Shown here in pieces: positions 1-4,713 of a stretch of DNA of 6,264 bases; the first letter of the stretch is position 1, and every line of letters begins with the position of its first letter. Both the position numbers and the translations under genes were made by a program. The DNA is from Anaerolineales bacterium UBA1429 (GTDB taxonomy: Bacteria; Chloroflexota; Anaerolineae; UBA1429), in NCBI GenBank assembly GCA_002329325.1, contig DCTX01000058.1:1-6264 (forward strand), read 5' to 3'. The notes below the pieces were generated by a model. That model searched no databases. It saw only the letters and a list, made by a program, of their open reading frames with translations, and had not been told where the DNA came from.

Positions 1-36
1 CATTATCATTGATGAATGACACCCTCGCTCTACCTA

Positions 37-65
37 TTGACGTGGGCGTTATGGTATGTTAGCAT
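37..65 (+). promoter_or_regulatory. Sigma70-type extended -10 promoter of ftsZ-1
   Basis: A -35 box TTGACG lies at 37-42, followed by a 17-nt spacer and a -10 box TAGCAT at 60-65. The spacer ends in TATGT, which gives an extended -10 (TG, one base, then the hexamer). The predicted transcription start is near 71-73, leaving a leader of about 65 nt before the ATG at 138. The same design recurs in front of ftsZ-2 (TTGACG, 17 nt, TGn, TACGAT), which raises confidence in both. The promoter also argues against the in-frame GTG at 66, since its codon would lie between the -10 box and the start of transcription. It was found by eye and not tested. Confidence 0.7.
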
Positions 66-100
66 GTGGGGTACCAGGGTATGGCCGGGTTGGCCGAGCC

Positions 101-125
101 GCCCTATTGCGCGTGCCGCGCGGGC
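101..125 (+). promoter_or_regulatory. GC-rich leader hairpin abutting the ftsZ-1 ribosome binding site
   Basis: GCCC (101-104) can pair with GGGC (122-125), and inside it GCGCG (109-113) can pair with CGCGC (117-121) around a TGC loop. A TATT bulge sits on the left side. The hairpin ends exactly where the Shine-Dalgarno AAGGGGG (126-132) begins, so it could affect ribosome access or mRNA stability. A nearly identical inner hairpin occurs in the ftsZ-2 leader. The pairing is visible in the sequence; a regulatory role is inference. Confidence 0.4.
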
Positions 126-132
126 AAGGGGG
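126..132 (+). promoter_or_regulatory. Shine-Dalgarno of ftsZ-1 (decides the start)
   Basis: AAGGGGG ends 5 nt before ATG 138. In-frame GTG 66 and ATG 81 lie upstream, but neither has a comparable site, and ATG 138 puts the first core strand (IKVIG) at residue 14, the same position as in FtsZ-2. Confidence 0.65.
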
Positions 133-137
133 ATACG

Positions 138-1196
138 ATGAGCCAGGTGGAGACATCTCGTCAGCAACTGCAGCGCATCAAGGTGATCGGCATCGGTGGC
201 GGTGGCTCGAACGCCGTGCGCCGCATGATCGAAGCGGGCATTGAGGGGGTCGAGTTCATCACCATCAACACCTCTCTCCGCGAGATGATCTCATCGCGCG
301 CCACCACGCGCCTGCAGATCGGCGCCGAGATCACCCATGGGCTGAGCACCGGCGGCGATGTCTCCCTGGGGACTCGCGCCGCCGAAGCGGCCGAGGCCGA
401 GATCGCCAAGCTGCTGGATGACACCGATATGGTGTTCCTGGCGGCCACCCTGGGCGGCGGCACGGGCACGGGCGCAGCGCCCATTGTGGCCCGCCTTGCC
501 AAGGCGCGGGGCGTCCTGACGGTGGCCGTGGTCACCAAGCCCTTTGGCTTTGAGGGCACCCGCCGCATGCAGGCCGCCGAAGAGGGCTTGCGCCGGCTGG
601 AGCCGGAGGTGGACGCCGAGATCGTCATCTCCAACGACCGCCTCCTGAGCCTGGATGCGCGCAACCTCAAGCTGACCGACGCCTTTGGCCTGGCCGATGA
701 GATGCTCAAGAAGGCCGTGCAGATCGTTTGCGATTTCGTGCTCAAGGTCGGGCTGATCAACGTAGACCTGCGCGATGTCAAGGCGATCCTGACCAACGGC
801 GGGCGCACCCTGGTGAGCATGACCCGGGCCTCGGGCGAGGAGCGGGCCCTGGCTGCCGCCCAGGAGGCGATCACCAGCCCGCTGCTGGATATCACGCTCC
901 AGGGCGCCACCGGCCTGCTGCTGAATATCGAGGGGGGCGATCTCTCCATCGGCGAGGTGCACGCCGCCGCCGATCTGATCACCCGCACCGCCTCGCCCGA
1001 CGCCAATATCATCTGGGGCTATGTGGACAATCCGGACCTCAAGGGCGAGATCCGCATTACATTGATCGCTACCGGCTACAAGCTGGAGCAGGCGCCGCAA
1101 GCCCCGGCAGGACGGGAATCCGGCGCCGCCGCCGACGCGGCCCGCCGCTCCTCGGATACGCTGGATCTGGATATCCCGGCGAGGTCGCGCCGCTGA
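138..1196 (+). CDS. ftsZ: Cell division protein FtsZ, divergent paralogue (FtsZ-1)
   Basis: A tubulin-like GTPase of 352 aa, expected to polymerise in the cytoplasm at the division site. Visible motifs are GGGGSNAV at 20-27, the tubulin signature GGGTGTG at 106-112, PFGFEG with R142/R143 at 135-143, NDRLL at 166-170, and the T7 synergy loop NVDLRD at 208-213 with both catalytic Asp (210, 213). It aligns without gaps to FtsZ-2 up to residue 267; my hand count is roughly 165 identities in 303 core positions, so this is an old paralogue. Oddities: NTD in the T2 loop is NTS (S46); PEVG in T3 is VSLG (75-78); G104 before the signature is Thr; the linker is only about 25 aa; and the tail ends in DIPARSRR, lacking the Phe-Leu of the usual DIPxFLRR. 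It could be an active subunit, a modulator, or a diverging copy. Family assignment is secure; the special role is inference. It has its own promoter and no clear terminator. Confidence 0.95.
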   Translation: MSQVETSRQQLQRIKVIGIGGGGSNAVRRMIEAGIEGVEFITINTSLREMISSRATTRLQIGAEITHGLSTGGDVSLGTRAAEAAEAEIAKLLDDTDMVFLAATLGGGTGTGAAPIVARLAKARGVLTVAVVTKPFGFEGTRRMQAAEEGLRRLEPEVDAEIVISNDRLLSLDARNLKLTDAFGLADEMLKKAVQIVCDFVLKVGLINVDLRDVKAILTNGGRTLVSMTRASGEERALAAAQEAITSPLLDITLQGATGLLLNIEGGDLSIGEVHAAADLITRTASPDANIIWGYVDNPDLKGEIRITLIATGYKLEQAPQAPAGRESGAAADAARRSSDTLDLDIPARSRR

Positions 1197-1297
1197 GGCG
1201 TGGCCCTGGGCAGGGTCCGCCAGGGGGGGCTGATCGGGCCGCGCAAAGTATACATAATCCGAGCACGAGAAAGCCCTGCTCATTTATGTCCGCTTCG

Positions 1298-1326
1298 TTG
1301 ACGCATCCGGGCGGCTGTGCTACGAT
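1298..1326 (+). promoter_or_regulatory. Sigma70-type extended -10 promoter of ftsZ-2
   Basis: TTGACG lies at 1298-1303, then a 17-nt spacer, then TACGAT at 1321-1326. TG at 1318-1319 plus one base immediately precedes the -10, making an extended -10 (TGTGC then the hexamer). The start of transcription is predicted near 1332-1334, leaving a leader of about 109 nt. The upstream stretch from the ftsZ-1 stop at 1196 to this promoter shows no convincing intrinsic terminator, so ftsZ-2 may be transcribed both from here and by readthrough. Confidence 0.75.
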
Positions 1327-1375
1327 CAGCGGGCCAAACAGCGTTGGTTGTAGCAAGAGCCTGTTGTGACTCGCA

Positions 1376-1389
1376 GCGCGGTGCCGCGC
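1376..1389 (+). promoter_or_regulatory. Leader hairpin of ftsZ-2 matching that of ftsZ-1
   Basis: GCGCG (1376-1380) pairs with CGCGC (1385-1389) around a GTGC loop. It is the ftsZ-1 leader hairpin (109-121) with one extra G in the loop, and lies at a similar distance from the -10 box (49 versus 43 intervening bases). The rest of the ftsZ-2 leader is AT-richer and contains CGTATC twice (1395-1400 and 1415-1420). The function is unknown; GC-rich DNA makes such short hairpins fairly common. Confidence 0.35.
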
Positions 1390-1429
1390 AAGGCCGTATC
1401 ATAAAGACTTTCAGCGTATCGAGAGCAGC

Positions 1430-1435
1430 AGGAGG
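1430..1435 (+). promoter_or_regulatory. Strong Shine-Dalgarno fixing a TTG start for ftsZ-2
   Basis: AGGAGG lies 6 nt before TTG 1442. The next in-frame candidates are GTG inside the glycine-rich nucleotide loop and ATG 1529, both of which would remove essential FtsZ sequence, so TTG is the real start. Confidence 0.85.
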
Positions 1436-1441
1436 AGAGCG

Positions 1442-2521
1442 TTGGACACTTATCGGGGAACCGAGAACAGGCAAGCAATCATCAAGGTCGTAGGGGTGGG
1501 CGGCGGCGGCTCGAACGCCGTGAACCGCATGATCGAGGCCGGGCTGGGCGGCGTCGAGTTCATCGCCGTCAACACCGACGCCCAAGCTCTGGCGCTCTCC
1601 AATGCGCCGGTGCGCGTGCGCATCGGTGACCAGATCACCCGCGGCCTCGGCTCCGGCGGTGACCCCGAGGTGGGCTTGAAGGCAGCCCAGGAATCGCATG
1701 AGGAACTGCACGCCGTGCTAGAAGACGCCGACATGGTCTTTGTCACGGCGGGCCTGGGAGGCGGCACCGGCACGGGGGCTTCGCCCGTCATCGCCAAAAT
1801 CGCCCGCGAGATGGGCGCCCTGACCGTGGCCGTGGTCACGCGCCCCTTTGGCTTTGAGGGCGTGCGCCGCGGCCGGGTGGCCGAGGGCGGCATGATGAAG
1901 CTCAGCGAGCATGTGGATACCCTCATCGCCGTCCAGAACGACCGCCTGCTGGAGCTGGTGGATCGCCAGGTGCCGTTGCAGCAAGCCTTCTTGGTGGCCG
2001 ATGACATCCTGCGCCAGGGCATCCAGGGCATCTCGGAGCTGATCACCGTCACCGGCCTGATCAACACCGATTTCGCCGATGTCAAGGCGATCATGAAGGA
2101 TGGCGGCGCCGCGTTGATGACGGTGGGGCGCGCCACGGGCGAGGAGCGGGCCCTGGCCGCCGCCGAGGCCGCCATCACCAGCCCCCTGTTGGATATCAAC
2201 GTGAGCGGCGCGCGGGGCGTGCTGTTCAACGTCAAGGGCGGCGAGGACCTGTCGCTATACGAGGTGTCGCAGGCCGCGGACCTGATCCGCCATACGGCCT
2301 CGGCCGACGCCAACATCATCTTTGGCGCCGTGATTGACGAGCAGATGCGCGATCAGATCCAGATCACCCTGATCGCCACGGGCTTTGACCTGGATGAGCG
2401 GGCCAAGATCCGTCAGGCGGCGGAGATCGAGGCGCATGAGGAGCCGCGCTCTTCGGAGAGCCGCCCAGCGCTGGGCGATAACGAGCTGGATATCCCGCCG
2501 TTCCTGCGGCGCAAACCATAG
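1442..2521 (+). CDS. ftsZ: Cell division protein FtsZ, canonical (FtsZ-2)
   Basis: A 359-aa FtsZ, the GTP-dependent tubulin homologue that forms the cytokinetic ring and recruits the divisome. All expected elements are present: GGGGSNAVNRM from residue 20, NTDAQAL at 44-50, RGLGSGGDPEVG at 67-78, GGGTGTG at 106-112, PFGFEG with R142/R143, NDRLL at 166-170, and the T7 loop NTDFAD at 208-213, which supplies the catalytic acids to the neighbouring subunit. After the core (about residue 315) comes a short charged linker of about 31 aa and an intact C-terminal peptide, NELDIPPFLRRKP (347-359), the docking site for membrane anchors such as FtsA or SepF. The start is TTG behind AGGAGG. It has its own extended -10 promoter and ends 24 nt before a strong hairpin. 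No ftsA, ftsQ or mur gene is visible in the window. By sequence, this is the copy expected to do standard FtsZ work. Confidence 0.97.
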   Translation: MDTYRGTENRQAIIKVVGVGGGGSNAVNRMIEAGLGGVEFIAVNTDAQALALSNAPVRVRIGDQITRGLGSGGDPEVGLKAAQESHEELHAVLEDADMVFVTAGLGGGTGTGASPVIAKIAREMGALTVAVVTRPFGFEGVRRGRVAEGGMMKLSEHVDTLIAVQNDRLLELVDRQVPLQQAFLVADDILRQGIQGISELITVTGLINTDFADVKAIMKDGGAALMTVGRATGEERALAAAEAAITSPLLDINVSGARGVLFNVKGGEDLSLYEVSQAADLIRHTASADANIIFGAVIDEQMRDQIQITLIATGFDLDERAKIRQAAEIEAHEEPRSSESRPALGDNELDIPPFLRRKP

Positions 2522-2545
2522 GGACGCACGAGGCAACGAAGCGTC

Positions 2546-2580
2546 ACCGCCCCCCGTCGCACGCTGCGACGGGGGGCGGT
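2546..2580. terminator. Shared hairpin terminator between convergent ftsZ-2 and aroQ
   Basis: A perfect 16-bp inverted repeat (2546-2561 with 2565-2580) encloses a 3-nt CGC loop. It lies 24 nt after the ftsZ-2 stop and 30 nt after the aroQ stop on the other strand, so it can serve both. On the + side only a short TTT follows, and on the - side there is no T-run, so it resembles a strong hairpin without a classic U-tract. Confidence 0.8.
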
Positions 2581-2610
2581 TTGCCTGTGCGCGGATGCCG
2601 GGCGCGCGGC

Positions 2611-3060
2611 TCAGGTCGCCTGTGCCCTGTGCTCCTCCACCAGCGCCTGCAGCGCCAGCACGTAGCCCCGCCAGCCCAGCCCGCAGATCTGGCCGCGACA
2701 GACCGGCGCCGTCACCGAGACGTGGCGAAACGGCTCGCGGGCATGCACGTTGGAGAGGTGCACCTCGATGGCGGGCAGCCCCACGCCGCTCAGGGCGTCG
2801 CGCAGGGCATAGCTATAGTGGGTAAAGGCCCCCGGGTTGATCACGATGCCATTGGCCCAATCGGCGGCCTCGTGGATGGCGTCGATCAGCGCCCCCTCGT
2901 AGTTCGATTGCACGATGCGCAGCGTGACGCCCTGAGCCTCGGCCCACTGCTGCAGGCGCGCATCGATATCCGCCAGGGTCATGCGCCCGTACACCTCGGG
3001 CTCGCGGCGGCCCAACAGGTTCAGGTTGGGCCCGTGGATCACCAGATAGCTATGACTCAT
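2611..3060 (-). CDS. aroQ: 3-dehydroquinate dehydratase, type II
   Basis: Type II dehydroquinase, which dehydrates 3-dehydroquinate to 3-dehydroshikimate (third step of the shikimate pathway); the family forms cytoplasmic dodecamers. The protein has 149 aa, the usual length. Family motifs are complete: HGPNLNLLG at 9-17, the flexible lid with R19 and catalytic Y24, QSNYEG at 51-56, INPGAFTHYS at 74-83 with substrate-binding N75, and EVHLSNVHARE at 99-109 with catalytic H101, followed by R112. I chose the ATG at 3060 because it opens directly on the first strand (SYLVIHGPN); a TTG 51 nt upstream would add an unrelated tail. AGGGA lies a few bases before the ATG, a modest ribosome site. It is last in the aro operon, 75 nt after the aroKB stop, and ends 30 nt from the shared hairpin. 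Confidence 0.96.
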   Translation of the reverse strand: MSHSYLVIHGPNLNLLGRREPEVYGRMTLADIDARLQQWAEAQGVTLRIVQSNYEGALIDAIHEAADWANGIVINPGAFTHYSYALRDALSGVGLPAIEVHLSNVHAREPFRHVSVTAPVCRGQICGLGWRGYVLALQALVEEHRAQAT

Positions 3061-3139
3061 ATTGGTTCCCTGTTCTTTTCTGCGCCATAGTGGGGCGGAA
3101 TGCCGGAGCAAGCCTCGTGTTGGCCCTTCGCTTGCTCAT
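3050..3139 (-). CDS. Possible 29-codon micro-ORF between aroKB and aroQ
   Basis: Its ATG overlaps the aroKB stop in an ATGA junction. A good Shine-Dalgarno, GGAGGGAG (3152-3145 on the minus strand), lies 5 nt upstream inside the last aroKB codons. The frame stays open for 29 residues, rich in Arg, Lys and Thr, and its TAG falls 11 nt inside aroQ, in another frame. Such a frame could carry ribosomes across the gap and couple aroQ translation to aroKB. Against it: the codons (CGA, AGG, AGA, CTT) are unlike the GC-biased usage nearby, and no protein family is recognisable. It may be only spacer with a chance open frame. Confidence 0.3.
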   Translation of the reverse strand: MSKRRANTRLAPAFRPTMAQKRTGNQYES

Positions 3140-4713
3140 GGCGTCTCCCTCCGCAATACCTCGATCACCTGATCGTCGGGCACGTCGCCGTCGATGACTA
3201 CATCCCCGATGGCCCTGGGCAGGATGTACCGGAGCCGGTTGCCCCGGCGCTTCTTGTCGGCGTGCATAGCCTCATAGACCATCTCGGGATCATGCTCGGG
3301 GGCATCCACCGGCAACCCGTGGGCGCGCAGGGCCGCCACGATGCGCGCCCGCGTCTCGGGGCTGCACAGCCCCCGCGCCTCCGCCAGCAGGGCGGCCTTG
3401 ACCATGCCGATGCTGACGGCCAGGCCGTGGTGCAGGCCGTAGCCCTCCAGCACCTCGTAGGCGTGGGCAAAGGTGTGGCCCAGGTTCAGCACGGCGCGCC
3501 GCCCCTGCTCATAGGGGTCCTCCTCCACCACATCTATCTTGACCTGCAGGGCCCGCCCGATGATCTCGCGCATCTCGGGCCGGGGCGCGCCACCCTCCAG
3601 CATGGCGAACAGGTCGGGGTCGGCGATCACCCCGGCCTTGATGATCTCGGCCAGGCCCGCCTGGCGCTCGATCTCGGGCAGGGTATCCAGGGTGTCGGTA
3701 TCCAGGAGCACCAGGAGCGGCTCCACAAAGGCCCCGATCAGGTTCTTGCCGCGGGGGTGATCCACGGCCACCTTGCCGCCTACGCTGGCGTCGATCATGC
3801 CCAGCAGGCTGGTGGGCACCTGCACCAGCCGCACCCCCCGCAGGTAGGTGGAGGCGGCAAAGCCCGCCGTATCGGCGACCACGCCGCCGCCCAGGGCGAT
3901 CACCGCCCCGCCGCGATCCAGCCCGGCCTCGATGAGACGGTCGTAGAGCAGGCGCACGGTCTCCAGCGTCTTGTGGCGCTCCCCGGCGGGCAACACCACC
4001 GAGGCGGGCCGATAGCCGAGGATCTCCAGCGATTCGATGACCGTCGCGCCGTACAGAGGCCACACATTCTCGTCGCTGACGACCACCGGATCGGAGGAGA
4101 TGCGCTGGGCCTTGAGCAGGTCGCCCAGGAAGGCGAGCCCACCGGGGATCAGGTGCACGTTGTAGCGGCCGGTGGGCGTCTGCACGGGCCACGCCTCGGG
4201 CTGGGCCGCGAACAGGCCGATCACCGCCTCGGACACCTGCTCGATGGTGCGCTTGGTGGTATCCAGGTGGTGGGGGATCTGGCTGTAGGCGGCGTAGCGC
4301 TGAGCCAGCAGATCGCGCACGCGGCTCTCTGGCGAATCGCCCCAGAGCATGGGGCGGCCCTGGTCGCCGCGCAGGCGTTCGACGATGTTCTCCGCCTCGC
4401 AATCCAGGCAGACCACCCAGCCGCTGCGCATCAGCAACTCGCGGTTGCGCTCATCCACCAGGCAGCCGCCGCCGGTGGCGATGACCAGCCCCTCCCGCGC
4501 GCCGAGTTCCTCGCACAGGCCGCGCTCGATCTGGCGAAAGGTGCCCTCGCCGAACTGGCTGAATATCTCCGGGATGGTCCTGCCGGCCCGCTCGACGATC
4601 CGCTCGTCCATATCCACAAAGGGACGCCCGATGCCCGCTGCCACCCTCTCGGCGACCGAGGTCTTGCCGGTGCCCATAAAGCCGGTGATGATGAGATTAC
4701 GTGGCTCGGTCAT
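3136..4713 (-). CDS. aroKB: Bifunctional shikimate kinase / 3-dehydroquinate synthase (AroK-AroB fusion)
   Basis: A 525-aa fusion. Residues 1 to about 170 are shikimate kinase: P-loop GFMGTGKTS (11-19), Mg/shikimate residues D34 and D36, FRQIE with R60 (59-63), GGG at 81-83, and lid R120 in RPML. This part phosphorylates shikimate with ATP. Residues from about 183 to the end are dehydroquinate synthase, which is NAD-dependent and uses Zn or Co to cyclise DAHP: PAGERHK (242-248), GGGVVAD (275-281), VPTSLLGMIDASVGGK (299-314), HPRGKN (319-324), and metal ligands E356, H413 and H429. The canonical HGEAV around the last ligand reads HGLAV. The two enzymes catalyse non-consecutive steps, so the fusion probably serves co-expression rather than channelling. 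I chose ATG 4713 because AGGAGAG lies 6 nt upstream and the P-loop strand follows at once. The start overlaps the end of aroC by 17 nt. Comparable AroKB proteins are known, for example in Thermotoga. Confidence 0.96.
   Translation of the reverse strand: MTEPRNLIITGFMGTGKTSVAERVAAGIGRPFVDMDERIVERAGRTIPEIFSQFGEGTFRQIERGLCEELGAREGLVIATGGGCLVDERNRELLMRSGWVVCLDCEAENIVERLRGDQGRPMLWGDSPESRVRDLLAQRYAAYSQIPHHLDTTKRTIEQVSEAVIGLFAAQPEAWPVQTPTGRYNVHLIPGGLAFLGDLLKAQRISSDPVVVSDENVWPLYGATVIESLEILGYRPASVVLPAGERHKTLETVRLLYDRLIEAGLDRGGAVIALGGGVVADTAGFAASTYLRGVRLVQVPTSLLGMIDASVGGKVAVDHPRGKNLIGAFVEPLLVLLDTDTLDTLPEIERQAGLAEIIKAGVIADPDLFAMLEGGAPRPEMREIIGRALQVKIDVVEEDPYEQGRRAVLNLGHTFAHAYEVLEGYGLHHGLAVSIGMVKAALLAEARGLCSPETRARIVAALRAHGLPVDAPEHDPEMVYEAMHADKKRRGNRLRYILPRAIGDVVIDGDVPDDQVIEVLRRETP

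Noticed and set aside
66..137. In-frame upstream starts for ftsZ-1 (GTG 66, ATG 81)
   Set aside because: GTG 66 lies between the -10 box and the predicted transcription start; ATG 81 lacks a good ribosome site and would add an unrelated tail. ATG 81 is not fully excluded.
56..244. A 62-codon frame overlapping the ftsZ-1 start
   Set aside because: Its ATG lies inside the promoter spacer and its sequence is an out-of-frame reading of ftsZ-1.
1155..1230. A frameshift hiding a normal FtsZ tail at the end of ftsZ-1
   Set aside because: I read both other frames past DIPA; neither gives PxFLRR, so the tail appears substituted rather than frameshifted.
1230..1258. A second promoter before ftsZ-2 (CTGATC, 17 nt, CATAAT)
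   Set aside because: The -35 matches consensus at only about 3 of 6 positions; the promoter at 1298-1326 is far better.
1202..1281. Terminator candidates after ftsZ-1 (hairpin at 1202-1217; GAGCA/TGCTC at 1261-1281)
   Set aside because: The stems are 5-6 bp, one including a G-T pair, with no T-run; too weak to call.
161..1283. Two long minus-strand frames opposite ftsZ-1
   Set aside because: Both mirror the FtsZ-1 coding bias; similar mirror frames lie opposite ftsZ-2, and none has a ribosome site or recognisable domain.
3061..3115. Internal minus-strand promoter before aroQ (TTGCTC, 16 nt, TATGGC)
   Set aside because: Both boxes match consensus poorly, and the operon layout does not require a promoter here.
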